Shown here piece by piece: positions 8,698-19,295 of a stretch of 41,507 nucleotides of DNA. Below the pieces are notes generated by a model. The model ran no database searches, was not told the DNA's origin, and saw only the letters and a list, made by a program, of their open reading frames with translations. Within the stretch, counting starts at the first letter, position 1. Every line of letters starts with the position of its first letter. Source of the stretch: Bacteroidales bacterium (GTDB lineage: Bacteria; Bacteroidota; Bacteroidia; Bacteroidales; Muribaculaceae); assembly GCA_014800795.1 (NCBI GenBank), contig JAAVFL010000016.1, forward strand, positions 1 to 41,507. The letters run 5' to 3'. The translations under genes and the position numbers were made by a program.

Positions 8698-9843
8698 TTA
8701 TTGTATAAAGGGACGCACAAGGTCTATGAAGTTCTCAAGAGGAATCGTCTCTCCTTCTTTGATATCTACTTTGTGAGTTTCGCCATTGATTACTATATCG
8801 ATTTCGGTTTCATCCGGCATGTAATCTTTACGGAAGTATGTTATGGTTCCGCCGGATACCTTACCTTTTTCCCATCTAAAGCAGATATTGAAGGAGTCGA
8901 GCGCCTTTATGTTGTCAATACCTCCATCGGTGGCGTTTGTGAAATCAATGTATGGCAGGAACTCGATACGTCCGGGGCTCGTGCGGAGCGCGACAACCGG
9001 ATTACCAAGAGAATCGGTGGCCTCGATATTTACAAAAGTCTCCTGTTTCCCCGTAGGCGATGTAACTTTTTCTTCCGTAGTTGTATATGCGGCATAACTG
9101 TAGTCAGACTGTGATACGGGGGCAGTCTGCTGATATTTATCCAATCCGTTTTTTAGTCTGAGAGCAGTACGGAATATGCGGAGATTTGCCAGATCGGTGG
9201 CCTGCGATCTTACAGTCGTGATTATAAATTTTGCCCCTTTAATATTGCATATGGCAAGCGATGCATCCGGATTTGTTGTTATCATACCGCCCGTTCCGGG
9301 GATAACTTTCAGCAACATGGTGAAGTCTGTGCCTTCCCCTCTTCCTTGGGCCGGCAGCTTACCTTTGAGTGTGATAAGGTCGTCAAACGATTTTACATCT
9401 GTCGCGTAGTCCGATTTCAGAAAAACAGTGCTGTTGAGTGGCAGGTCATCGCTATATTCAACTATCAATACAGAGTCTTTTGCGGCGGAATAAAACTGCT
9501 CTTTCCAGGTTCCGTCTGTTAGCGTCATATCGATATATGCAGTTTCAGTGTCCTTGTTTATTCCGCGCTCATAAGTTTTTACTTTACGTTTGACCGGAAT
9601 GGAATGGAATACGGTAAGAGTGGCAAGTTTTTCGGTTTTTCCTTCGGGAGTGGTATAATTTATCTCGACATTCTCATCGGGAAATGTGCCGTAAATTGTG
9701 GCAGCCGATGTGCCGTTACCTATATGTATCGCTTCATTTGCAGTGGCGGCTGGTTTGTCATATATATGGCTAATTTCTTTAGCAGAGGCAGAAAATAATG
9801 TAATTGTCATCGCTGTGAGAGCAGCGATATTTTTTTTATACAT
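8698..9843 (-). CDS. Secreted GH95-like protein without the catalytic barrel
   Basis: A 381-residue protein with a signal peptide (about residues 1-21). The N-terminal half resembles the GH95 beta-sandwich: IHIGNGTSAATIYGTFPDE near the start corresponds to the family's GNGRLGAMVFG segment, and a GRGEGTDFTMLLKVIPGTGG region matches the later sheet. The C-terminus has RIEFLPYIDF, then GGIDNIKALDSFNICFRW.KGK, matching the closing GH95 domain (IEFLPALP...GSVKGLRARGGF...W.dG.L). The several-hundred-residue (alpha/alpha)6 barrel carrying the GH95 catalytic residues is missing between them. Function is therefore unlikely to be fucosidase or galactosidase hydrolysis; glycan binding is a guess. An exact TACCTTTG box (9938-9945) lies about 95 bases upstream. 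Confidence 0.65.
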   Translation of the reverse strand: MYKKNIAALTAMTITLFSASAKEISHIYDKPAATANEAIHIGNGTSAATIYGTFPDENVEINYTTPEGKTEKLATLTVFHSIPVKRKVKTYERGINKDTETAYIDMTLTDGTWKEQFYSAAKDSVLIVEYSDDLPLNSTVFLKSDYATDVKSFDDLITLKGKLPAQGRGEGTDFTMLLKVIPGTGGMITTNPDASLAICNIKGAKFIITTVRSQATDLANLRIFRTALRLKNGLDKYQQTAPVSQSDYSYAAYTTTEEKVTSPTGKQETFVNIEATDSLGNPVVALRTSPGRIEFLPYIDFTNATDGGIDNIKALDSFNICFRWEKGKVSGGTITYFRKDYMPDETEIDIVINGETHKVDIKEGETIPLENFIDLVRPFIQ

Positions 9844-10023
9844 AATAATATAGAATGGAGTTTGTCTGAAAGTTATTTAAGTGATTATTCCAACAGGAAT
9901 CAGATAACCTGACCGCCCTGACAGGTAAAATCATATACAAAGGTACTCAATATTTTTATTACTGCGGTAATTTCCGTTAGGTTGTGCAGATAAGTTTCAG
10001 CGCACATAGAGACTGCGGATGTG

Positions 10024-10068
10024 TAAAAAAACAGGATGCGGCCACCGTATATCGGTAATCGCATCCTG
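10024..10068 (-). terminator. Intrinsic terminator of groEL
   Basis: Minus strand CAGGATGCG pairs with CGCATCCTG (10068-10060 with 10040-10032), followed by seven T (10031-10025). Confidence 0.85.
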
Positions 10069-10121
10069 CCAGTTTATATGAATTTCCAGATTTTTCTGTG
10101 ATATTCAGGTGTTACCGGGGA

Positions 10122-11774
<1,653 letters not shown>

Positions 11775-11824
11775 TCAATTGATAGTTGTCGGAAACTTAT
11801 CTCTCTATTGTGCAAGGGAAAAAC

Positions 11825-12100
11825 TTATGCCTCAAGAACTGCGAGAATATCGCTTTGACGCATGATAAGATATTTTTCACCCTCGAATTCGATCTCAGTT
11901 CCGGCATATTTGCCATAAAGAACCTGATCGCCTTTCTTTACAACCATTACTTCATCCTTGGTGCCTTCACCTGCTGCGAGAACTTCGCCGCGGAGCGGTT
12001 TCTCCTTAGCTGAATCGGGGATGATAATGCCTGAGAGGGTAGTTTCTTCTGCCGGAGTGGGCTTGATCAGCACACGGTCGGCAAGCGGTTTAATGTTCAT
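11825..12100 (-). CDS. groS: Co-chaperonin GroES (Hsp10)
   Basis: A 91-residue protein starting [14 protein letters not shown]. It has the mobile loop around [17 protein letters not shown], the glycine-rich roof and the closing [10 protein letters not shown] segment of GroES. It forms the heptameric lid of GroEL. It is the first gene of the groES-groEL operon; its leader is about 45 bases if transcription starts from the sigma-54-like element at 12155-12170. Confidence 0.98.
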   Translation of the reverse strand: MNIKPLADRVLIKPTPAEETTLSGIIIPDSAKEKPLRGEVLAAGEGTKDEVMVVKKGDQVLYGKYAGTEIEFEGEKYLIMRQSDILAVLEA

Positions 12101-12154
12101 AATTCTATGATATATGTTTTTAGGTTAATTGTTATTTCTTCACTGACACAAATA

Positions 12155-12170
12155 TGCATAATCCGTGCCA
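12155..12170 (-). promoter_or_regulatory. Sigma-54-like -24/-12 element before groES-groEL
   Basis: Minus strand TGGCAC, five bases (GGATT), then ATGCA. This matches TGGCACG-N4-TTGCW with one mismatch and exact spacing. A start would fall near 12145, 45 bases before the groES ATG. The -24 part lies inside a small inverted repeat, ATCCGT-5-ACGGAT (12161-12177), which could also be an operator. The TAnnTTTG pattern has only an imperfect match here (CATATTTG) and no -33 partner. Confidence 0.5.
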
Positions 12171-12318
12171 AACGGATACTTTCTGATCTGCGATGGTTCA
12201 CTACGCCATGCCATACTGACAAACTGACACCCGCCGTCATCGGCATATGTTCGTTTTGTCATGTTTTACAACAAACGATGCATCCGGTTAGTTCTGCACT
12301 GGGGCGTGAAATGTGATG

Positions 12319-14610
12319 TCAGCTTCCGAGCTCGAGCTGATTTTTTACTAAATTGAAATATGCTCCTCTCATGGCGGTAAGAGATTCGTGGGTGCCGGTC
12401 TCGACAATACGGCCGTTATCTATCACCACAATATTGTCGGCATTTCTGACAGTACTCAGGCGGTGTGCGACAACAACAACGGTACGCCCACGGTAAAATT
12501 CTGTCAGATTATCGGTTATCATGCGCTCGTTAGCAGCGTCAAGTGAATTTGTCGCTTCATCGAAAAACAGAAATTGCGGGTCGCGATATACGGCACGTGC
12601 TATTAAAATGCGTTGCTTCTGTCCCTGGCTGATGCTGTTGCCGTCTCTTCCGATCTTTGTTTGATATTTAAGCGGTAAAGATTCGATAAAGGTGTCGATA
12701 CAAGCTATCCGTGCGGCATATTTAATTCGTTTGTCATCTATTATCTCATCCGATGTAGCTATATTTCTTTCAATTGATTCTGAAAATATCACGCCATCCT
12801 GCATAACAACTCCGCATTGTTTTCTCCACCAGTCAAGTTTATATTCCCTGAGGGGAACATCGTTTAATATGATGTTACCGCTTTCCTGCTTGTAATATCC
12901 GAGCATGAGTTTGATCAGTGTAGTTTTTCCACTTCCGGACATCCCTACTATCGCCGTCACTTTACCGGCAGGGACAGACAGATTAATATGATTTAATGTC
13001 GGAACAGGGGAGTGGCGGTCATATCTGAAAGTTACGTCTCTGAATTCTATAGCCGATGTAGTGGCGGGCATATCATTGAATTTTGTCCGTAAAATGCATC
13101 CGCTTCCGTCTGTATTCTGCTCGTTGTCGTTATTATGAATCTGGTTAATTCGTTCGAGAGATATCCTTACATCCTGAATTGAAGAGATAAAACCCATAAG
13201 CTGCTCTACCGGGCTGTTAAGCTGACCTACGATAAACTGAATTGCAAGCATGGCTCCCAAAGTTATCTCCCCGTCAATTACCCCCATGGCTGCCAATATC
13301 GTAATCAGTATGTTTTTCAGTTCATTTATGCAAAGACATCCGGCCTGCTGCATCTGCTTTAGTTTGAGACTCTTCATCTGAATGTCGAAAAGTTCCTTCT
13401 GACTGGAAGCCCATTCTGTGCGTCGTCTTTGCTGGCATCCCTGCAACTTTATCTCCTGCATGCATGTCATAAACTGATACGTTATACCGTTGTTTTTGGC
13501 TGCTGCTTCAAATTGCTCATAATCCAATATTTTACGACGTTTCAGAAATGCTGCTATCCATGCGGCGTATATCGCGCTTCCTGCAAGGAATACCACGAAT
13601 ATCAGCCAGTTGTAAACAGCCAGTACACTTCCGAGAATTATGAAACTCATGGATGTAAAAACAACATTCAGGGTTTGCTGTGTCAGAAAATTCTCTACTC
13701 TCGAATGATCTCCCATACGTTGCAACAGATCACCCATAAGTTTTGTATCGAAGAAACTCATCGGTAATCTCAACAGTTTTATAAAGAAATCGCTCAGAAG
13801 CGATATGTTCACATGCATAGAGATTCTAAGAAGCAACCGTCTGCGGATAAAGTCTGATAGTGTACACCCGGCCACGATTACAACTTCTCCAAGCAGTATA
13901 AGCCAAATTATACTGATACTTCGTCGTGCGATACCGACATCCACAATAGCCTGAGTGAGAAATGGCATCAATAGCTGCAGGCCGCTTCCTATGGCGAGCC
14001 AAATGGCGATTTTTACAAACTGTTGCTTATGATGCGTCACGTATCCCCATAGAAATCTCCAGGATCGTTTATTTACACTCGCTTCCCCGCCGTCCGGAGC
14101 AATCTTCTTTCCGAAATCTTCTGTCGCTTCGAAAAACATTGCTATTCCATGATGCTTCCCGTATGTGTCCCGTTCACCCCAGTGATCCCTGAATTGATCG
14201 CGCCCTATTTTATATATCCCCTTAGCCGGATCAGCTATGCAATAGTGCTTACCATTACGTGATATCCCATATACCACTACGAAATGATTCTGATTCCAAT
14301 GCAGAACCGCAACTTCAGAACTGCCACCGTTTCTTTTTTGTTCCTGATGGAATATACTGTACAACTCATCTTCTGTAATCCTGTAACCGTTTGCTTTCAA
14401 CCCTAGCGCAGCTGCTCCATCGGCAATCCCCTTGAGCGATACCCCCTCTTTTGTCGGTGTACATAGTTTTTCAAGAGTGTCGAGGCTGTATTCATATCCA
14501 TATGCCGAGCAAACCATACCCAAACAAGCGACGCCACATTGCATGGCGTCGCGCTGTCTGACATATCTGAGTTTGCTTTTACGGCGGGAATGATACATAC
14601 ACCTTTTCAA
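12319..14610 (-). CDS. C39-peptidase ABC exporter for Gly-Gly leader peptides
   Basis: A 763-residue peptidase-containing ABC transporter. The N-terminal C39 cysteine protease has RQRDAMQCGVACLGM with catalytic Cys25, HFVVVYG with His109 and IADP with Asp127. A six-helix membrane domain follows (about residues 180-460). The ATPase has Walker A GMSGSGKTT (near 555), signature SISQGQKQR (near 657), Walker B FLFFDEAT and the H-loop VAHRLST. Such proteins cut leader peptides after Gly-Gly and export the core across the inner membrane. The precursor at 20638-20886 has exactly such a Gly-Gly, making it the probable substrate. The gene lies 49 bases after the barrel gene at 14660 and shares its promoter. 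No HlyD-type adaptor is encoded nearby. Confidence 0.95.
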   Translation of the reverse strand: MKRCMYHSRRKSKLRYVRQRDAMQCGVACLGMVCSAYGYEYSLDTLEKLCTPTKEGVSLKGIADGAAALGLKANGYRITEDELYSIFHQEQKRNGGSSEVAVLHWNQNHFVVVYGISRNGKHYCIADPAKGIYKIGRDQFRDHWGERDTYGKHHGIAMFFEATEDFGKKIAPDGGEASVNKRSWRFLWGYVTHHKQQFVKIAIWLAIGSGLQLLMPFLTQAIVDVGIARRSISIIWLILLGEVVIVAGCTLSDFIRRRLLLRISMHVNISLLSDFFIKLLRLPMSFFDTKLMGDLLQRMGDHSRVENFLTQQTLNVVFTSMSFIILGSVLAVYNWLIFVVFLAGSAIYAAWIAAFLKRRKILDYEQFEAAAKNNGITYQFMTCMQEIKLQGCQQRRRTEWASSQKELFDIQMKSLKLKQMQQAGCLCINELKNILITILAAMGVIDGEITLGAMLAIQFIVGQLNSPVEQLMGFISSIQDVRISLERINQIHNNDNEQNTDGSGCILRTKFNDMPATTSAIEFRDVTFRYDRHSPVPTLNHINLSVPAGKVTAIVGMSGSGKTTLIKLMLGYYKQESGNIILNDVPLREYKLDWWRKQCGVVMQDGVIFSESIERNIATSDEIIDDKRIKYAARIACIDTFIESLPLKYQTKIGRDGNSISQGQKQRILIARAVYRDPQFLFFDEATNSLDAANERMITDNLTEFYRGRTVVVVAHRLSTVRNADNIVVIDNGRIVETGTHESLTAMRGAYFNLVKNQLELGS

Positions 14611-14659
14611 GGTTACGCAATATTATTGCATGAATTACCGATATTTCGGGATGGATTTT

Positions 14660-16849
14660 TTATCTGACTGTACTGCTGGCAGAATTGGATATTTCTATGG
14701 ATTTTGAGTGGTCTATCTTTTTGCCATATTCGAAATTGTAGGAAAACGACAGACTTACGGAACGTCCGTATGCCCGATCCATTACCTTGCTGTGGACATC
14801 GGCAACAGATGTTGCCATATGTGTAGCAGTTGTAAAATATTTGTTCAGGGGCAATATGTCGAGGCTTATATTGAAACTTTTGTCCGTATAGGAGCCGCGT
14901 AGCCATAGGTTCCAGTCCTTACGGTCTTCATATCCCCCTTGGTAGAAGCTTGCCCGGCCATCAGGTCCTGTGAAAGAGGCGTGTACCATAAAATGATTGT
15001 TAGGGGTATATGTCAGATTGATCGACGGCATACATATCCATTTGTTAAGGCCAAAAATACCACCGGTCTGATGAAATCGTCTGGCTGTTACCGCCAGATC
15101 TAATGACAGTGATGAAGTCAGATCATATTCTCCCATAAGAAATGCATAAAATTCATCGTTATTGCCGCTCGTCACGGGAACAGTGTACATAATGTTGTTG
15201 TACGGTACGTAACTGTTAACGATAGCGTCGGCTGTTCCGCTGTATTGGGTCGATAACGCTACCCGTGCTTTATTCGATATGAACCAAGAGTAATTGAACA
15301 TAAATGAATAATACTTTTGCCATTTGAGGTCGGCGTTACCGATAGTCCCCGTGTACGACGTATTTTGAGTAAATACGGAAGTATACATATAGGGGCTGGG
15401 TGGGGTAGGCTTATATTCACCGCTAAATGTGAACGAGTGTTTTTGACCGGCTCTCCCGGAAAGGGTGAACTTGCCGTTCCACATATCTTCATTCATATTA
15501 TCTGAGTTGCTCTGGGTTGTGAGCGAGTGAAAATACGATGCGTCTAACGACAGATTCCATGATTTGCTTAACTTCATGGCATATGTCAGGCGTGCTGAAG
15601 TCGTGTTGGTTGTAAATCTATGGTGTGCAATTGTATTGCCGGTGTATGCCGTATTGAATATGGTGGCTCTGTCTGTCAGATGCAATCCCAGCTGAGTGTT
15701 GTTGGGAAGCAGATAATACGCACTTAAAGTTCCTTCAGGAGAAATCCCTTTCTCATTTGTCATATTAATAAATTGTACCGACTGCATGATTGATTGTTCT
15801 GTGCGGCAGTCGTTCGCATTTGTGATACTCCCGACAGCCTTTCCTCGGAAACTCAGATATAATTTGTCGGATGCCGCATAGTTCATATTGACAGATAAAG
15901 AGGGGATTACACGGCTTGATGAGAAATCGACAGTCGTATTTTTTACAGTCGCATCGCCTGCAATAATGTCGGTTACGCTGCCATCTCTCTTATAATCAGG
16001 CATTCGTGAACCGAATACTCCGGCATTGATCAACACGTTGAATCTGGAATCCGGCACCAATCTCCATTGTACTCCTGCATTGTACGTGCCACTGCGCCGT
16101 CTGGTAATTTCAGATCTGCTTGCTCGTTCGAGTGTCCAAGGATTTCCTGCTTCATCCCTCATATTGTAGACATACCCGTTTTCATACACAGTGCCGTTTG
16201 TGTTGGCGTATCCGCCTCCTCCGGTAAACTGCCATGTCGATTTCCCTTTTACCAATTTACTGTAAACATCTCCGTTCCCTTCATTTATAATAAATTTTTC
16301 ATTGAGATTTATGGTTGTAAAGCCACCGTATTGATACTCTTTGGCAATGATATTGATTACATTTTCGTCGCCATGAAACTGTGGATTGACCGGATTTTTA
16401 AGTACCTCTACTCTGAGGATATCTTTAGGGCGCAGGTTCACGATTTCTACCTGTGAGGCCTCCAGCCCGTTGAGGTAAAATGTAAATGCCTGATCGGTAT
16501 TTGTAGAGATTTTTCCATTTACAAGGTCGACCCTTACCAAGGGTAAATGCATCGCCGATAACAACTGAAATGTATTGAACGACGCGTCTTTGAGTCGTTT
16601 TTTAGGTATGTACGCCTGACCATCCTCTATAGCCATTGACATCTGAGCTTCAACAGCAATTTCTTTCAGGTCAATGCTATATTCTATACTGTCAGTATCG
16701 GCCTCAACTTTTTCCTCTGATTTTTTATCGGAAGATGTGTTGCCGTTGTCTGTCGTGGATTTGCTTTGAGCCGACATTATTCCAGTCGTCATCCATACCA
16801 ATACAGTGGTCAGTAGATATGTTGAGATGCGTCTTACCTGTATTTTCAT
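14660..16849 (-). CDS. Outer-membrane beta-barrel protein (TonB-receptor-like), RiPP locus copy 2
   Basis: A 729-residue protein with a signal peptide (about residues 1-27), then a low-complexity Ser/Glu/Asp stretch. A plug-like domain follows, with ILRVEVLKNPVNPQF and ENVINIIAKEYQYGG, which correspond to the VEVIKNP...GGVINIITK part of TonB-receptor plugs. The rest is a long alternating-hydrophobicity barrel closing SLSFSYNFEYGKKI. It lacks the usual N-terminal carboxypeptidase-like domain and SusC features. Its C-terminal pattern matches the other barrel at 17030, so the two are divergent relatives. It starts a two-gene unit with the C39 exporter from its own promoter. Roles in peptide release, uptake or self-protection are possible; none is shown by the sequence. 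Confidence 0.85.
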   Translation of the reverse strand: MKIQVRRISTYLLTTVLVWMTTGIMSAQSKSTTDNGNTSSDKKSEEKVEADTDSIEYSIDLKEIAVEAQMSMAIEDGQAYIPKKRLKDASFNTFQLLSAMHLPLVRVDLVNGKISTNTDQAFTFYLNGLEASQVEIVNLRPKDILRVEVLKNPVNPQFHGDENVINIIAKEYQYGGFTTINLNEKFIINEGNGDVYSKLVKGKSTWQFTGGGGYANTNGTVYENGYVYNMRDEAGNPWTLERASRSEITRRRSGTYNAGVQWRLVPDSRFNVLINAGVFGSRMPDYKRDGSVTDIIAGDATVKNTTVDFSSSRVIPSLSVNMNYAASDKLYLSFRGKAVGSITNANDCRTEQSIMQSVQFINMTNEKGISPEGTLSAYYLLPNNTQLGLHLTDRATIFNTAYTGNTIAHHRFTTNTTSARLTYAMKLSKSWNLSLDASYFHSLTTQSNSDNMNEDMWNGKFTLSGRAGQKHSFTFSGEYKPTPPSPYMYTSVFTQNTSYTGTIGNADLKWQKYYSFMFNYSWFISNKARVALSTQYSGTADAIVNSYVPYNNIMYTVPVTSGNNDEFYAFLMGEYDLTSSLSLDLAVTARRFHQTGGIFGLNKWICMPSINLTYTPNNHFMVHASFTGPDGRASFYQGGYEDRKDWNLWLRGSYTDKSFNISLDILPLNKYFTTATHMATSVADVHSKVMDRAYGRSVSLSFSYNFEYGKKIDHSKSIEISNSASSTVR

Positions 16850-16950
16850 AATTTGATTGTGTTTATGTTAAATGAATAAGATATAACTCTATGTTGCTAT
16901 ATTACTTATTGCTGTTTTAAACAAAAGTGCGACATACTCGGCTGTGCTTG

Positions 16951-16982
16951 CAAATGTAGTAACTGCAATTGACATATCCAAA
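16951..16982 (-). promoter_or_regulatory. Promoter of the barrel-exporter unit
   Basis: Minus strand TTTG (16982-16979), 20 bases, TACATTTG (16958-16951): an exact match to the Bacteroidota promoter pattern, about 100 bases before the start of the barrel gene at 16849. Confidence 0.75.
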
Positions 16983-17029
16983 TGTCCACATTGATTCTGA
17001 AAGAAAATTGCGTGTGTGGGAGCGGAGTT

Positions 17030-19165
17030 TTACTCAGGTAACAGTTGCTTGACATCGATTGGGTTGACTTTCTTTCCGTGATGTAGGGAATAGGCGATCC
17101 TGAGAGACAGCCTGTTATCCATCCTGAACTGGTTATTGCTCCATGTAAGCATATCGAGCGCAGGAGAATGGAGCCTTTCCCGTGACTTTCCGGATGTGAG
17201 ATGCAGGGGTGTATGATAGGTCAGGGAGACTGACAACCGATTTTTGAGAAATGATTTTCGTATCATAAGATATAGACGGTCGGTATGCATACTTGAATTC
17301 GCTTGTGGAGTGGGAATATCACGCAGATCCATTGTATAGGTTGCATAACACATCATTCCTATACGGCTCATATAATATTGCCCTGAAAGATATACATTGA
17401 ATGCAAGTCCCTTCCGGTGGAGTTCTTCAAATCGTGCATATGTCTGTGTGAGGTCGAATGCTCCGGAAAGAAACCATACGTCTTTTATGGGAGCGTTCCA
17501 ATCGATTCTGAATCCCCAATATTTCTGTGAGGTGTTGTATGGAGTTTGAACGACATAATATCCCTCCTCGCCGTCGGGACGTAGACCATAGCCTGCTTCA
17601 TATATCGTTGATATGCTTCGTGGGGAGATACCACATTTAGGTCGCAGTGTAATGTGGTTCCACAGTCCGAACACAACATTCAGATTATGGAAAGGCGCAT
17701 CGCGCAGATAGGGATTGCCCTGATTGTACATCAGTGAATCGGTAAATTGTCCGTAATCTGTCACCTGACCGAGAAAAGGCTGCGATACTGATGTGGTGTA
17801 GTAGATTCTCATCCAGTTTTTCTCCGTGAATTTATATGACATATAAAGATCGGCGCGGGGTGTAGCGTGCATCTCCACCCCGTCTCCAGAGTTGACGGAT
17901 GTTGCTTGTACGCCTCCGGATAAGCGAATGGTAAGTTTTTCCAAAGGAACCCAGCTCGCCGTAAACATACCGCGGTTCAGTTTCTGATTGGTATGTGAAA
18001 GCGTTTTATCGGTTTCCATGCGTCTGTATCGGTAATCGTAGTTGAACCACCTGTAGTTGAAGTTGAACTGCCACTTTTCATTGGAAGGGGTGAATGTGAT
18101 ATCGGCGTCTGCCAATGCTGTTACAGCACGTGCTATGCGGTTGTCGGGCAATGAGAACCCGCTGCTGCGCTCCACGTTGGCATATTCATCGTTCTTTACA
18201 TTATAAATCTCTGCAGTGGCGCTGAAATCCCATCTTTTATTGTGACCGACATAATAGATTGTACCACCGAAATCGAACACAGGGTCTGTCGTTGAAGTGG
18301 CAAGGGATGTTTCCCGATATGAATCCTGTGCTGCGGGGCTCACAACGCTCATATCCTGATACGCCCGTTTATTGACCTTGGTATGTTGATAATATCCGTT
18401 CAAGGATATTGTATGGTTGCTGCTGATTTTATAATCGACAAAAGCTTTCCCGTATGCTGAGAATATTTTGTTGAAATCGGTGGGTTTATCGCGTGGTTGC
18501 TCGATGTCGGTCTCGCATAGATCGTTGAAAGGATAGTGGCGCGCGTGATATTGCGAGGTCCCGTTTCTTTGCCAGATATATTGACCATACACTCCGAATG
18601 TCAATTTATTGCGTACGTAGTTGAAAGTCATGCTGCCGTCGGAATACGAGAAGTCGTTCCCCTTACCGTTTCTCCCTCCTGGCATCAGCTGTACCTGATC
18701 GTCGGCTTGCAAGTCGTAACCCACATAGTTAGTCTTGGTATGTAGATTAAGAACCACGTCGAAATCCTGATAGCGACCTGCCGGGTTATAGATGACATCC
18801 ATCTTGCTGAACCGCCTGTGATCGAGTTGCTTTACTTCATCATAACTTTTCTCAATGCTGTCTACAAGAATCTTTATCTTCTTTTCTCCAAGATATTCCA
18901 AAGTTTTGTCAGAGGGATCATAGCGGAATCCCGCGAGTTTTCCCGCGACCTCAGCAATGTTTACAGCATTCTTTCGCATTGCCGGTGTGAGAATCACCAC
19001 ATCGTGCGACCCATTGTGGATGATAGCATCATGCTTCACCACAATCTCTCCGAATTCTTTGCCCACAATTGTATCTGCCGATTCGGCATATTGTCCCCAC
19101 ATTTGTTCATCTAATATAGATGCTATTGATAAGATCAACAAAATTACAATTCTTATATGCGTCAT
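17030..19165 (-). CDS. Outer-membrane beta-barrel protein (TonB-receptor-like), RiPP locus copy 1
   Basis: A 711-residue protein with a hydrophobic signal sequence (about residues 5-24). A short periplasmic and plug-like region includes KILVDSIEKSYDEVKQL, SKMDVIYNPAGRYQDFDVVLNL, comparable with TonB-receptor plug motifs (I.V..NP..RY). It is followed by a barrel rich in aromatic alternating strands, ending LRIAYSLHHGKKVNP. That closing pattern resembles the second barrel (YNFEYGKKI), so they are paralogues in a broad sense, but their plug regions differ strongly. It lies 130 bases after the radical SAM gene. I see no strong promoter in that gap, only a weak CATATTTG box. Confidence 0.82.
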   Translation of the reverse strand: MTHIRIVILLILSIASILDEQMWGQYAESADTIVGKEFGEIVVKHDAIIHNGSHDVVILTPAMRKNAVNIAEVAGKLAGFRYDPSDKTLEYLGEKKIKILVDSIEKSYDEVKQLDHRRFSKMDVIYNPAGRYQDFDVVLNLHTKTNYVGYDLQADDQVQLMPGGRNGKGNDFSYSDGSMTFNYVRNKLTFGVYGQYIWQRNGTSQYHARHYPFNDLCETDIEQPRDKPTDFNKIFSAYGKAFVDYKISSNHTISLNGYYQHTKVNKRAYQDMSVVSPAAQDSYRETSLATSTTDPVFDFGGTIYYVGHNKRWDFSATAEIYNVKNDEYANVERSSGFSLPDNRIARAVTALADADITFTPSNEKWQFNFNYRWFNYDYRYRRMETDKTLSHTNQKLNRGMFTASWVPLEKLTIRLSGGVQATSVNSGDGVEMHATPRADLYMSYKFTEKNWMRIYYTTSVSQPFLGQVTDYGQFTDSLMYNQGNPYLRDAPFHNLNVVFGLWNHITLRPKCGISPRSISTIYEAGYGLRPDGEEGYYVVQTPYNTSQKYWGFRIDWNAPIKDVWFLSGAFDLTQTYARFEELHRKGLAFNVYLSGQYYMSRIGMMCYATYTMDLRDIPTPQANSSMHTDRLYLMIRKSFLKNRLSVSLTYHTPLHLTSGKSRERLHSPALDMLTWSNNQFRMDNRLSLRIAYSLHHGKKVNPIDVKQLLPE

Positions 19166-19236
19166 AACTTAAACAAATTATTGTTTTCTCAAATATGGGA
19201 GTATGGATGTGGTTGAGTAATACATTTATCTGTAGT

Positions 19237-19258
19237 ATCAATAAAAATTTTTATTGAT
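19237..19258 (-). terminator. Perfect AT-rich palindrome after the radical SAM gene
   Basis: A 22-base perfect palindrome (ATCAATAAAAA/TTTTTATTGAT) 37 bases beyond the radical SAM stop. It could terminate or attenuate transcription before the barrel gene, but the stem is all A/T apart from one pair on each side. Confidence 0.4.
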
Positions 19259-19295
19259 GCGATTGCTATTTCTGGCGTAAGTTACATAATTTTTA

